A stretch of 50,471 nucleotides of DNA, from contig SXJP01000019.1 in assembly GCA_005779395.1 (NCBI GenBank), positions 1-50,471 on the forward strand. The letters run 5' to 3'. This document shows positions 25,244 to 34,154 of the stretch, in pieces (position 1 is the stretch's first letter; each line of letters begins with the position of its first letter). This stretch comes from Actinomycetota bacterium (GTDB lineage: Bacteria; Actinomycetota; Acidimicrobiia; IMCC26256; PALSA-610). The position numbers were made by a program, and so were the translations under genes. The notes under the pieces were generated by a model, which searched no databases, had not been told where the DNA came from, and saw only the letters and a program-made list of their open reading frames with translations.

Positions 25244-25249
25244 TAGCAT
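25244..25249 (+). promoter_or_regulatory. leaderless-type -10 (TAGCAT) of cinA
   Basis: TAGCAT lies 6 bases before ATG 25256. There is no ribosome binding site and only 20 bases separate pgsA and cinA. Confidence 0.45.
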
Positions 25250-25255
25250 CGCCAA

Positions 25256-26500
25256 ATGCGCTGCGAAGTTTTAGCTATTGGGACCGAACTGTTACTCGGC
25301 CAGATTGTCGACACGAATTCGGCGTGGATTGGCGAGCGCCTTGCCGAGATCGGAATCGACAGTTATGAACACCGGGCTATTGGTGACAACCAGGCAAGGA
25401 TTGTCGCAGCGATGCACGAAATGTTTCAGCGTTGTGATGCTCTCATCATCTGCGGTGGCCTAGGTCCGACTCAAGACGACCTGACACGCGACGCCATAGC
25501 GGAGTGGATCGGGGTAAAACTCGTCCGACACGATGATCTTGCCGAACAAATCGCGGCGATGTTCAAGGTCCGTCTCCGAGACATGCCACAAAACAATCTT
25601 CGTCAAGCAGATGTTCCGCAGGGCGCCGAAGCGATCCCGAACCCGATCGGTACTGCTCCTGGACTGCGATGCGAACATGGCGGGAAGGTTGTTTACGCGG
25701 TTCCCGGTGTTCCCTATGAGATGCAAAAGATGGTTGCGGAGCAGGTTCTTCCAGATCTGCTCAGGCGCTCAGGTGAGCGCAGTGCGATCGTCAGCCGATC
25801 GCTCAAAACCTGGGGGACCAGCGAAAGCGCGCTAGCTGAAATGGTGTCACATCGCGTTGACGCACTCGTTGATACAGGCAATCCGACAATCGCCTTCTTG
25901 GCGCGCGGTATCGAAGGGCTAGTAGTGCGGGTCACGGCGAAGGGCAGCACGATTGAAGAGGCAGAGGCTCTCCTCACCGCCGAAGAAACCGAGTTACGTA
26001 AGGTATTGGGCAACCTCGTGTTCGGAGCAGATGACGAGACGCTTGAGTCTGTCGTCGTTTCAGAGCTAGCGCGCCGTGGCTGGACTCTTGGTACAGCCGA
26101 GTCGGTTACCGGAGGTCTGATCGCATCGCGCATCGTCAATGTTGCCGGAGCTAGCGAGGTCTTCAAGGGCTCGATTGTGAGTTACGCAACGGAAGTAAAG
26201 CGCGATCTGCTCGACGTGTTGAGCCCTTTGGTTGTCTCATGTGAGGCAGTCGAAGAGATGGCAATAGCAGCCAAGCGGCTGCTCCAGACAGATGTCGCGA
26301 TAGCGGTGACTGGTGTCGCTGGTCCGAGTGAGCAGGACGGTCAGGCTATCGGCACAGTCTGTTTTGCGATGGCGCTTCCTGGAGGAGTAGTCGAGTCGGT
26401 CCAGACCCGTTTGCCAGGGGATCGCGAGCGAATCAGGCAATTTGCATCGATCTCACTGTTGAATTTGCTGCGTTTGCGCCTCGAAGCGATGCCTCTCTAA
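25256..26500 (+). CDS. cinA: CinA-family nicotinamide-nucleotide amidohydrolase
   Basis: Two-domain protein of NAD salvage. The N-terminal MoaB/MogA-like COG1058 domain has GTELLLGQIVDTNS at the start and CGGLGPTQDDLTRDA, with PGVPYEMQ further on. The C-terminal CinA domain, which deamidates NMN in studied members, has TAESVTGGLIASRIV, GSIVSYATEVK and VTGVAGPSEQDG (residues roughly 275-350). Length 414 residues is normal. It is followed by recA, an order common in many bacteria. Start ATG 25256 is supported by TAGCAT 6 bases upstream and lacks a ribosome binding site. Confidence 0.93.
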   Translation: MRCEVLAIGTELLLGQIVDTNSAWIGERLAEIGIDSYEHRAIGDNQARIVAAMHEMFQRCDALIICGGLGPTQDDLTRDAIAEWIGVKLVRHDDLAEQIAAMFKVRLRDMPQNNLRQADVPQGAEAIPNPIGTAPGLRCEHGGKVVYAVPGVPYEMQKMVAEQVLPDLLRRSGERSAIVSRSLKTWGTSESALAEMVSHRVDALVDTGNPTIAFLARGIEGLVVRVTAKGSTIEEAEALLTAEETELRKVLGNLVFGADDETLESVVVSELARRGWTLGTAESVTGGLIASRIVNVAGASEVFKGSIVSYATEVKRDLLDVLSPLVVSCEAVEEMAIAAKRLLQTDVAIAVTGVAGPSEQDGQAIGTVCFAMALPGGVVESVQTRLPGDRERIRQFASISLLNLLRLRLEAMPL

Positions 26501-26524
26501 AGAACCTTCAGAGGGTCCTTGTTC

Positions 26525-26545
26525 CGAACAGTTGTTCGGTATAAT
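26525..26545 (+). promoter_or_regulatory. SOS box and -10 of recA
   Basis: CGAAC-AGTT-GTTCG (26525-26538) matches the actinobacterial/Gram-positive LexA box CGAACRNRYGTTYG and is followed after one base by a perfect -10 TATAAT (26540-26545). A weak -35 (ccttgt at 26517 or ttgttc at 26519) lies upstream. LexA bound here would block recA transcription. The leader to the start codon is about 105 bases and ends in a ribosome binding site. Confidence 0.88.
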
Positions 26546-26656
26546 GTCAAGCGTGTAGTTACACCCGGAGAAGTTGTCCGAGGCGTTTCGTACAGTTCCC
26601 ATAAGAGAGCGAAACGACAACAGTCGCCGATACCCGGCGGAGAGGAAAACAACGAC

Positions 26657-27685
26657 ATGGACCGCGACAAAGCACTAGAGATGGCACTAGCCCAGATCGA
26701 CAAGCAATTTGGCAAGGGCTCAATTATGCGACTCGGCGAAAAGCCGCATGTCGGCATCGAAGCCATCTCGACGGGAGCGTTATCGCTCGACTTAGCGCTC
26801 GGCATAGGCGGTCTGCCACGTGGCCGTGTCGTTGAGATCTTCGGTCCAGAAAGTTCTGGTAAGAGCACACTTGCCATGCACGTAGTCGCCGAAGCGCAAC
26901 GCAATGGCGGCTTGTGTGCCTACATCGATGCCGAACACGCCATGGACCCTGTTTACGCATCGGCTATCGGCGTCAACGTCGATGAGCTCCTCATCAGCCA
27001 GCCAGACACGGGGGAACAGGCACTCGAAATCGCCGACATGCTTATCCGTTCAGGCGCACTCGACGTTCTGGTTATCGACTCTGTCGCAGCGCTCGTACCA
27101 CGTGCTGAGATCGAGGGCGAAATGGGCGACAGTCACATGGGGCTACAGGCCCGGCTTATGAGCCAGGCGCTCCGCAAGCTCACAGGCAACCTCAATAAGT
27201 CACGCACGGTCTGTGTTTTCATTAACCAGCTTCGAGAGAAGATCGGTGTGATGTTCGGATCGCCTGAGGTGACCCCTGGTGGTCGGGCGCTCAAGTTCTA
27301 TAGCTCGGTACGGCTAGATATTCGCCGCGTAGAGACCATTAAAGACGGCGCCGACATGATCGGTAACCGCGCCCGAGTCAAGGTCGTAAAGAACAAGGTC
27401 GCGCCGCCATTCCGTCAGGCGGAGTTCGACATCATGTACGGCAAGGGCATCAGCCGCGAGGGCTCAGTCCTCGACGTTGCTGTCGAACTCGGAATCGTGA
27501 AGAAATCGGGTGCGTGGTTCACCTACGAAGGCGAACAACTCGGTCAAGGTCGCGAAAAGGTGAAGCAGTTCCTCTGCGATAACACAGACCTAATGATTGA
27601 GATTTCCGAGAAAGTTCGGATCGCGTCCGGTATCGACGATGTCGATCTAGCGGAAGTTGCGCTCGAAGAAACTGCTGAGGCGTAG
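26657..27685 (+). CDS. recA: recombinase RecA
   Basis: Strand-exchange ATPase and LexA co-protease. The 342-residue protein has [11 protein letters not shown], Walker [10 protein letters not shown] (about residues 61-69), the catalytic Glu region [11 protein letters not shown], Walker [13 protein letters not shown], the L1 and L2 regions ([36 protein letters not shown]) and an acidic C-terminus. No intein is present. ATG 26657 has gagagga upstream; the open frame continues to 26519 but that stretch contains the promoter. Expression is under LexA by the box at 26525. It ends at a strong hairpin. Confidence 0.97.
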   Translation: MDRDKALEMALAQIDKQFGKGSIMRLGEKPHVGIEAISTGALSLDLALGIGGLPRGRVVEIFGPESSGKSTLAMHVVAEAQRNGGLCAYIDAEHAMDPVYASAIGVNVDELLISQPDTGEQALEIADMLIRSGALDVLVIDSVAALVPRAEIEGEMGDSHMGLQARLMSQALRKLTGNLNKSRTVCVFINQLREKIGVMFGSPEVTPGGRALKFYSSVRLDIRRVETIKDGADMIGNRARVKVVKNKVAPPFRQAEFDIMYGKGISREGSVLDVAVELGIVKKSGAWFTYEGEQLGQGREKVKQFLCDNTDLMIEISEKVRIASGIDDVDLAEVALEETAEA

Positions 27686-27696
27686 TTTGAAGACCC

Positions 27697-27728
27697 GTTG
27701 GCGAAGCCATGTGCGTGGCTTCGCCAAC
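27697..27728 (+). terminator. intrinsic terminator after recA
   Basis: Perfect 13-base stem (gttggcgaagcca / tggcttcgccaac) with a 6-base loop, 11 bases after the recA stop and 17 bases before the end of the convergent TSUP gene. It lacks a strong T-run, and its symmetry suits both strands. Confidence 0.75.
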
Positions 27729-27745
27729 TATTGATCGACGCGCGT

Positions 27746-28468
27746 CTACACGATGGCGTTTGTAATCACAGCGACACCTGCAATGCCACCGAACGCGAGA
27801 ACTGCTGGCCTCAGCAGGCCACGATCGATTTTGGCTAACACGACCCGGCTCAGGGACGAGCCAAGAATCGTTGCGGGTGCAAGGGCAAGGCTCAGCGTCA
27901 GATGATGCCATTGCAATCCCCCTGAGACTGCGAGAGTTGCGGCCGAAATCAGCCCTCCGAAAAAGAATGATGCTGCCAACGTAGACCGGACCTCTGCTCC
28001 GGTCTTGTTCTGATACAACAAGGCGAGTGGTGGGCCGCCGATACCCGCACAAGTGTTCATGAATCCAGAACTAAATCCACCGACAAGACAACTGCGGGTG
28101 CTCACTGCCACGTTGTTATGAATGATGCTCACAATTACAGCGATGAGCACTGCGCTGCCAGATAGCAACGTCAATGTCGGAACCGAAACCATCGTTACTA
28201 CTAGTCCTCCGACGATCGCTCCGGGCAGATGGCCCGCGAGAATCCAGGTAGCGCCTGTCCGATCGGTAGCGTGGTGTTCACGCGCATAAACCAGGATCCA
28301 GAGCGGGAAACCTATAAGGACACCGACACCTGGTAGCGATGCCGGTTCAATTAGTGCCAAGACCGGGACGAGCACCAGATTTAAGCCAAAGCCGATCGAG
28401 CCCTGGATTGCTGCACCCGTCAGAACCGCGAGAAAGGCGAGTAAGAACTCGAGACGGTCGATATGCAC
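27746..28468 (-). CDS. TSUP (TauE/SafE) family membrane permease
   Basis: 240-residue integral membrane protein with about eight hydrophobic segments and a positive-inside loop pattern. It shows the TSUP repeat signature GAAIQGSIGFGLNLVLVP near the N-terminus and GGFSSGFMNTCAGIGGPPLAL at the start of the second half. The family exports or imports sulfite, sulfonates or organic acids; the substrate here cannot be assigned. Start is GTG 28468, divergent from miaB. On the minus strand TACAGT (28478-28483) lies 9 bases upstream. Confidence 0.85.
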   Translation of the reverse strand: MHIDRLEFLLAFLAVLTGAAIQGSIGFGLNLVLVPVLALIEPASLPGVGVLIGFPLWILVYAREHHATDRTGATWILAGHLPGAIVGGLVVTMVSVPTLTLLSGSAVLIAVIVSIIHNNVAVSTRSCLVGGFSSGFMNTCAGIGGPPLALLYQNKTGAEVRSTLAASFFFGGLISAATLAVSGGLQWHHLTLSLALAPATILGSSLSRVVLAKIDRGLLRPAVLAFGGIAGVAVITNAIV

Positions 28469-28477
28469 GAAGAGGAG

Positions 28478-28483
28478 ACTGTA
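28478..28483 (-). promoter_or_regulatory. leaderless-type -10 (TACAGT) of the TSUP gene
   Basis: TACAGT on the minus strand, 9 bases before GTG 28468. It is 13 bases from the -10-like element of divergent miaB, so the two promoters would overlap. Confidence 0.35.
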
Positions 28484-28496
28484 CCCCTGCGGTTTC

Positions 28497-28502
28497 TAGA
28501 CT
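28497..28502 (+). promoter_or_regulatory. leaderless-type -10 (TAGACT) of miaB
   Basis: TAGACT, the same hexamer as before rimO, lies 9 bases before ATG 28512. No ribosome binding site is seen. Confidence 0.4.
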
Positions 28503-28511
28503 GAACCGATC

Positions 28512-29900
28512 ATGTCAGAGTCTGTGGAACCACGCCGGTATTTCATCCGCACATATGGGTGCCAAATGAATGAGCACGACTCAGAACGTCTCGCGGGAGC
28601 CTTGGCTGAGGATGGAATGGTTGCGGCCGACTCAGTTGAAGACGCGGACGTGGTCGTATTCAACACGTGTTGCATCAGAGAAAACGCTGATAACCGCTTT
28701 TACGGTCAACTCGGGCGTATAAAAGCGCTCAAAGAGACTCGCCCGGACCTGCAGATCGCTGTGGGTGGCTGTCTCGCCCAAAAGGACCGAGAGCTAATCA
28801 TCGAGCGGGCCGGGCATGTAGATGTGGTTTTCGGAACCCACAACCTCAGCCGCGCCCCGGAATTACTCGCTCGGAGTCGACAAGAGGGCCAGGTTGTAGA
28901 GATTCTCGAAGAACTCGACGCATACCCGTCGGCGCTCCCAGCAAAGCGCGAACTTGCCCATTCAGCATGGGTCACAATCCAAATTGGTTGCGACAACGCG
29001 TGTGCGTTTTGCATCGTGCCATCTGTGCGCGGCAAAGAAGTCAGCCGTCGGATGGGTGACATCATCCACGAGGTCGAAGATCTCGCCCGCGAAGGTGTAG
29101 TTGAGGTCACGCTGTTAGGTCAGAACGTGAACTCCTACGGTCGTGATCTTGGCGCTGGGCAGTACCGCCCACAGTTCGCAGACCTGTTGCGTGCCATCGA
29201 TGCCGTCCCTGGAATCGAGCGCATCCGCTACACGAGTCCTCACCCGAAAGATTTGCGCCCCGAGACCATCGCGGCCATGGCCGAATGCGCAACAGTGATG
29301 CCACATCTGCATTTGCCGCTTCAATCGGGTAGCGACAAGGTGCTCGCACGGATGCACCGCGGCTACACGGCCGAACGGTACCTCGACCGACTCGCGGCTG
29401 CGCGGGCAGCAGTTCCAGACCTGGCTGTCACAACCGACATCATCGTTGGGTTTCCTGGGGAAACTGAAGAAGATTTCGAACATACGCTCAGGGTCGCTGA
29501 ACTAGCGCAGTACGACTCCACCTACACATTCGTCTTTTCTCCACGCCCTGGTACCGAGGCTGCGAAGATGACCGAAGACTTCGTTTCCGAGGAAATCTGC
29601 ACATCGCGTATCGGAAGACTCAAGGAACTTGTCGATGAGTCGGCACTTGCTAGCAACCAGGCACGGGTCGGTCGTACGGAGACCCTGTTGATAGAGGGTC
29701 CATCGAAACGCGATCCCTCGATGCTCGCTGGTCGCACAGAGCAAAACAAGCTGTGCCACGTTCGAGCCGATGCCAAAGCCGGAACGTTGCTTTCGGCGAA
29801 GGTCACATACGCGGCCCCATACTGGATGAGCGGTGAGCTAGTCGAAGTGTTACGTGAACCGCGACGCGCAAAGACTCGCATCGCAGTCGACGTGGTGTGA
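28512..29900 (+). CDS. miaB: tRNA-2-methylthio-N6-isopentenyladenosine(37) synthase MiaB
   Basis: Radical SAM methylthiotransferase acting on i6A37 of tRNA, after MiaA. The 462-residue protein has the N-terminal cluster cysteines (RTYGCQMNEHDSER, FNTCCIRENAD, VGGCLAQKD), the radical SAM motif CDNACAFC with IVPSVRGKEVSR, and a C-terminal TRAM domain. CQMNEHDS and IRENA are MiaB-type and distinguish it from RimO. It overlaps miaA by 4 bases (GTGA), so both steps of ms2i6A synthesis are made together. Confidence 0.95.
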   Translation: MSESVEPRRYFIRTYGCQMNEHDSERLAGALAEDGMVAADSVEDADVVVFNTCCIRENADNRFYGQLGRIKALKETRPDLQIAVGGCLAQKDRELIIERAGHVDVVFGTHNLSRAPELLARSRQEGQVVEILEELDAYPSALPAKRELAHSAWVTIQIGCDNACAFCIVPSVRGKEVSRRMGDIIHEVEDLAREGVVEVTLLGQNVNSYGRDLGAGQYRPQFADLLRAIDAVPGIERIRYTSPHPKDLRPETIAAMAECATVMPHLHLPLQSGSDKVLARMHRGYTAERYLDRLAAARAAVPDLAVTTDIIVGFPGETEEDFEHTLRVAELAQYDSTYTFVFSPRPGTEAAKMTEDFVSEEICTSRIGRLKELVDESALASNQARVGRTETLLIEGPSKRDPSMLAGRTEQNKLCHVRADAKAGTLLSAKVTYAAPYWMSGELVEVLREPRRAKTRIAVDVV

Positions 29901-30823
29901 CACGCCACATCGCCATAGTCGGCCCGACGGCGTCGCAGAAATCTGCGTTGGCTATGGCTATTGCCGAAAGCGATTCGCGTTGGGAAATCATTTCCCTGGA
30001 CTCCATGCAGGTCTATCGCGGCATGAATATTGGGACGGCAAAGCCAACAATCGAGGAGCGCCAACGAGTCCGACACCATCTCATCGACGTTGCTGATCCG
30101 TCCGAAGACTGGTCGGTCGCGCGAACACAGACGTTCGCTCATAACGCCGTTAGCGAGATCGAAGCACGCGGCGGGAGGGCGATCCTTGTTGGTGGGACAG
30201 GCCTCTATTTTCAGGCTGTCGTAGACGGGTTGAATTTGCCTGTCGAAGACTTGGCTGTGAGGGCCGATTTGCAGGCGCAAGTAGCCGAACCGGGCGGCCT
30301 AAGAGAAGCTTTCGAAGAATTGCAGCGCTTAGATCCGACCGCGGCGAGCCGAATAGACCCACAGAATGAGCGACGAATCGTGCGGGCACTCGAAGTGATC
30401 CGGTCTACCGGCAAGCAGTTTTCTACTTTCGGACCGGGCATGTTCGCCAGCGAATCAGATCGGTCAGCGGTGACTATGCAGATTCTCGGTATGTGGCTCA
30501 CGCGTCGCGAATCGGCCGATGCGATCAACGATCGCGTGCGAGTCATGCGTGAGCGAGGTCTAGTCGAAGAAGTCGCTCGGCTAGCGCGCACTCCGTGGGC
30601 TCGTAACGCTCGCCAGGCGATCGGTTACAAGGAGATCGCTGATGCACTCGCGAACGATGGAAATCTGGAAAATGCGTTTGCGCTAGTAGCGCAACGGACT
30701 CGGAGCTTCGCTCGTCGGCAGCGCATGTGGTTTCGCAGGGATGAGCGAATCACATGGTTAAGTGCGCCAACACTCGCGGACCGTGTTGAAATTGCTTCGC
30801 ACATAGTCGCGGAAGGGCGATAA
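29897..30823 (+). CDS. miaA: tRNA dimethylallyltransferase MiaA, altered P-loop
   Basis: Transfers a dimethylallyl group to A37 of tRNA. The 308-residue protein keeps the family motifs DSMQVYRGMNIGTAKP, HHLIDVADPSEDWSVA, LVGGTGLY and WARNARQAIGYKE. The P-loop at residues 9-16 reads GPTASQKS, so the invariant Gly of GxxxxGK[ST] is Gln14; the codon is a clear CAG. The other substrate-binding residues look intact, so the gene is probably functional. Start is GTG 29897, overlapping the miaB stop (GTGA). Confidence 0.93.
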   Translation: MTRHIAIVGPTASQKSALAMAIAESDSRWEIISLDSMQVYRGMNIGTAKPTIEERQRVRHHLIDVADPSEDWSVARTQTFAHNAVSEIEARGGRAILVGGTGLYFQAVVDGLNLPVEDLAVRADLQAQVAEPGGLREAFEELQRLDPTAASRIDPQNERRIVRALEVIRSTGKQFSTFGPGMFASESDRSAVTMQILGMWLTRRESADAINDRVRVMRERGLVEEVARLARTPWARNARQAIGYKEIADALANDGNLENAFALVAQRTRSFARRQRMWFRRDERITWLSAPTLADRVEIASHIVAEGR

Positions 30824-30863
30824 TGGTCCACGAATCTGTAGTGATGTTCGGTTGTCAGGAGCG

Positions 30864-31682
30864 ATGTTGAGGCTGTCAAAATTGCACGGTACGGGCAACG
30901 ATTTTCTGGTGAGAGTCGCCGAATCGCCCGAAGACGTGCTCGACGCGCTTGTCGTGGCTGCGCTTTGTGACCGTAATCGTGGGATCGGCGCCGATGGGGT
31001 CATCACGATTGGCGCAGGCAACTCGCATCACGATTGTTCGATGCTGTTACAGAATGCCGATGGCGGTGTCGCAGAGATGAGCGGCAACGGAATTCGGTGT
31101 CTTGCATACATGGCAGCCAAGCATGGCTACGCCCGCGACGATGTTCTCAGAGTTGCGACAGGAGCAGGCACGCGCGACGTGTTTCTTGATCGCGACGAAG
31201 CAGGCAACGTGACGAGAGCCGATGTCGATATGGGAACTCCGAAGTTTGGAGAACTGCTGGCTTTTCGTCTCGGTGAAGCGTCGTTTGAAGGTGAAGTCGT
31301 AGACATGGGCAACCCGCATCTCGTGTTCGTTCTCGACGAACTCGAATCAGTCGATGTCGCTGTCGATGGTGCACGTATCGAACTGGATTCCCAGTTTCCG
31401 AACCGTACGAACATCGAGTTCACATCCGTTCGAGACCGACGCACGGCCGAGATGAGAGTCTGGGAGCGCGGTGTTGGCGAGACTCTTTCATGCGGTACTG
31501 GCGTCTGTGCTGCGGCGGCTGTGTTGCGCAGACGCGACCTGATTGAAGACACGATTTCGATGCATGTGCCAGGCGGCGTGCTGTGCGTAACTATCGCCGA
31601 GACAATTCGCCTCGCAGGGCCAGTCGTGCACATTTTTGATGTCGATATCGACCGTTCGAGATTGGTTGCGTCTCTCTCTTGA
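30864..31682 (+). CDS. dapF: diaminopimelate epimerase with Ser at position 73
   Basis: Interconverts LL- and meso-diaminopimelate. The 272-residue protein has KLHGTGNDF at the N-terminus, NRGIGADGV, NADGGVAEMSGNGIRC and ETLSCGTGVCAAA. The second catalytic cysteine is Cys210, but the first, Cys73 in Escherichia coli (CGNG), is Ser73 here. The epimerase normally uses a Cys pair as acid and base. The enzyme may still work with Ser, or Cys79 may matter, or the protein may have another substrate. ATG 30864 was chosen for the conserved N-terminus and the aggag just before it. The stop overlaps the hflX start (TTGA). Confidence 0.9.
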   Translation: MLRLSKLHGTGNDFLVRVAESPEDVLDALVVAALCDRNRGIGADGVITIGAGNSHHDCSMLLQNADGGVAEMSGNGIRCLAYMAAKHGYARDDVLRVATGAGTRDVFLDRDEAGNVTRADVDMGTPKFGELLAFRLGEASFEGEVVDMGNPHLVFVLDELESVDVAVDGARIELDSQFPNRTNIEFTSVRDRRTAEMRVWERGVGETLSCGTGVCAAAAVLRRRDLIEDTISMHVPGGVLCVTIAETIRLAGPVVHIFDVDIDRSRLVASLS

Positions 31683-33001
31683 CAGCGAAGGAAGCCGCCG
31701 GGCGTTCGAGGCGACGGCTTACCGCAACAGAGATCGACTTCGATGTCGTTCAACAGCGAGCGCTCCTTGTCGGTACGACCGCGGCTACGAATGGCAACGT
31801 TGAGCAAGCCGAATTGTCGTTAGACGAGCTTGGGCTACTCGTCGACACAGCCGGCGCGTTAGTCGTTTATGCAGACCTTCAGCGCCGCGGTTCGCCACAT
31901 CCCGCCACCTATGTCGGGACGGGTAAGGCGGCAGAGCTAGCAGCTATTGCGGAGGCGCTTGATGTTGATGTCGTGGTATTCGACGATGAGTTGAGTCCTG
32001 CTCAGCTACGGAACTTAGAAAAGATATTCAAGTGCGATGTCGTCGACAGAGTTGCGCTCATTCTCGATATTTTTGCCATGCACGCGACCAGCCAGGAAGG
32101 CATGGTCCAAGTCGAACTCGCACAGTACCGATATCGAATGCCGCGACTTAGAGGCCGAGGATTGCAACTAAGTCAGCAGGGAGGTGGAATCAGTGGCGCT
32201 CGGCGTGGTCCTGGCGAGACGCAACTCGAAGTCGATCGACGTCGAGTCGTTCGGCGGGTGCAAAAGCTCGAGCGTGACCTCGTGACCTTGGCGCAAAACC
32301 GCGCAGTGCAGCGTAAAGGCCGCACGCGTCACGGGTTGTTGCGGACAGCTCTCGTCGGTTACACGAATGCTGGCAAGAGCACGCTGCTTAATCGGATGAC
32401 TCGTGCTGGCGTACTTGTCGAAGACCGCCTGTTCTCAACTCTTGATTCAACTACTCGTCGGCTTGCGTTGCCTGGCGGTGAGACGATTCTGATCTCAGAC
32501 ACCGTAGGGTTTGTGCAACGTCTGCCCCACGAACTAGTTGAAGCTTTTCGGTCGACTCTTGATGAAGCAGCGGACGTAGACCTTTTGCTACATGTCGTCG
32601 ACGCGTCGAATGCCGATATTTCGATGCGGATCGACGCGGTGCGAGTGGTGCTCGAAGAGATTGGCGCAGCAGACCGTCCAGAATTACTCGTATGGAATAA
32701 GGCCGATTTGGCCGACCCGGAGGTCGTCGCTGAGCTAATGGCCGCTCACCAATATTCCGTCGCGGTGTCAGGGGTTACGGGAGCCGGTGTGCCCGCACTG
32801 TTGAATGCGGTTTCGAAATCGTTGCGGGCGATGTCGCGTGTAGTCGAGTTCACAGTTCCGCATTCTCGCGGTGACATCCTCGCGGCGCTACATCGCGAAG
32901 CCGAGGTGCTGATCGAGGTGCACGAAGAGAGTGGCACGAGGGTCCAAGCGCGAGTCGGCGATGCGGTCGCTGGAAGGTTCGCTGAGTTCGCGAGCCTGTA
33001 G
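31679..33001 (+). CDS. hflX: GTPase HflX
   Basis: Ribosome-associated GTPase that splits stalled or hibernating 70S ribosomes. The 440-residue protein has the N-terminal HflX domain (PATYVGTGKAAELA), the glycine-rich QLSQQGGGISGARRGPGETQ (written in part) with a coiled linker, then the G domain: G1 GYTNAGKSTLLN (near residue 224), G3 DTVGFVQRLPHELV and G4 NKAD. Start TTG 31679 overlaps the dapF stop (TTGA), giving a protein of usual length. The order miaA-dapF-hflX is as in mycobacteria. Confidence 0.94.
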   Translation: MTAKEAAGRSRRRLTATEIDFDVVQQRALLVGTTAATNGNVEQAELSLDELGLLVDTAGALVVYADLQRRGSPHPATYVGTGKAAELAAIAEALDVDVVVFDDELSPAQLRNLEKIFKCDVVDRVALILDIFAMHATSQEGMVQVELAQYRYRMPRLRGRGLQLSQQGGGISGARRGPGETQLEVDRRRVVRRVQKLERDLVTLAQNRAVQRKGRTRHGLLRTALVGYTNAGKSTLLNRMTRAGVLVEDRLFSTLDSTTRRLALPGGETILISDTVGFVQRLPHELVEAFRSTLDEAADVDLLLHVVDASNADISMRIDAVRVVLEEIGAADRPELLVWNKADLADPEVVAELMAAHQYSVAVSGVTGAGVPALLNAVSKSLRAMSRVVEFTVPHSRGDILAALHREAEVLIEVHEESGTRVQARVGDAVAGRFAEFASL

Positions 33002-33004
33002 CGT
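32999..33004 (+). promoter_or_regulatory. leaderless-type -10 (TAGCGT) of dapC
   Basis: TAGCGT lies 8 bases before ATG 33013, and its first three bases are the hflX stop codon. No ribosome binding site is seen. Confidence 0.35.
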
Positions 33005-33012
33005 CGAAGCTC

Positions 33013-34152
33013 ATGGCGGCCGCAGCGTTTATTCCACCTCCGTATCCGTTCGACCGACTTGGCGCCATGGCTTTGTTGGCAGAGTCAATCGACGGCGGCA
33101 TGGTCGATTGTTCAATTGGCACGCCGTGCGACCCGGTACCGAAATTTGTAGTGGAGGCGAGTATTGAGGCGGCATCTCAGAGCGCTGGGTATCCACTATC
33201 GGCAGGCTCGGCGGGTTACCGCAGTGCCGCTGCCGACTGGATACAACGTCGGCTCGGAGTGACGGTCGACCCGATGAGCCAACTCGGCGTGTGTCTCGGA
33301 ACGAAGGAGTTCGTCGGTGGGCTGCCTCACTTGCTATGCCGACGTGACCCTGGCCGCGACACGGTGTTGTTCCCGTCGATCTCCTATCCGACCTATGAAA
33401 TGGGTGCGACTCTCGCAGGGCTGCGGTCGGTTGCAGTTCCACTCGATGCTGATTGGCATCTTGACGTCGACCGAATCGACCCGAGCGACGCGCGCCGCGC
33501 GCTCGTGCTCTGGATAAACGAACCGGGTAACCCTTCGGCGAGCTCAGCGGACGACGCCTACTTCGCGAAGGTAGCTAGTTGGGGTCGTGAGCATGGGGTG
33601 CTGATTGCATCTGATGAGTGCTACATCGAATTCGCTCCTGTTCGTTCAACGATTTTGTCAGCGGGAGCGCAAGGCGTTCTCAGCGTCCAGAGTCTCTCGA
33701 AACGCTCGAATATGGCTGGTATGCGCTGTGGCTTCTATGCAGGAGATTCCGAAATCGTGAATTTCTTGATCGAGGCACGCAAGCACTGGGGATTCATTGC
33801 TTCGACTCCAACTCAGGCGGCTGGCATCGCGGCGCTTCGCGACGATACCCATGTCGACATGCAACTCGGTCGGTATCGCGAACGCCGAGAGATGATGCTC
33901 AGCGCGTTGGAACCGCTCGGCTTCGTCCACGACGGGGGTCCGACAGCTTTCTATCTGTGGCTCCGAGACGACCGCGGCGTCGAAGACGGATGGGAACTCG
34001 CAGCGCGTTTTGCACATGCCGGCGTTCTCGTTACTCCAGGTGACATTTTCGGCGTCGCTGGCGCGGACCATGTGCGCCTTGCATTGGTGCAGCCGACCGA
34101 GCGCCTGCAGTTTGCTGCCGAACGATTGACCGACCTGATGGACAAGGAATAG
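33013..34152 (+). CDS. dapC: succinyldiaminopimelate transaminase DapC
   Basis: Class I/II PLP aminotransferase. The 379-residue protein has GTPCDPVP near residue 36, SAGYPLSAGSAGYRSA, the PLP-binding NEPGNPSA, DECYIEF and the lysine motif SLSKRSNMAGMRCGF. The sequence resembles the actinobacterial DapC group rather than ArgD, and the gene lies directly before dapD and dapE, which fixes its role in converting N-succinyl-2-amino-6-oxopimelate to N-succinyl-LL-diaminopimelate. Start ATG 33013, 11 bases after hflX. Confidence 0.9.
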   Translation: MAAAAFIPPPYPFDRLGAMALLAESIDGGMVDCSIGTPCDPVPKFVVEASIEAASQSAGYPLSAGSAGYRSAAADWIQRRLGVTVDPMSQLGVCLGTKEFVGGLPHLLCRRDPGRDTVLFPSISYPTYEMGATLAGLRSVAVPLDADWHLDVDRIDPSDARRALVLWINEPGNPSASSADDAYFAKVASWGREHGVLIASDECYIEFAPVRSTILSAGAQGVLSVQSLSKRSNMAGMRCGFYAGDSEIVNFLIEARKHWGFIASTPTQAAGIAALRDDTHVDMQLGRYRERREMMLSALEPLGFVHDGGPTAFYLWLRDDRGVEDGWELAARFAHAGVLVTPGDIFGVAGADHVRLALVQPTERLQFAAERLTDLMDKE

Positions 34153-34154
34153 CA

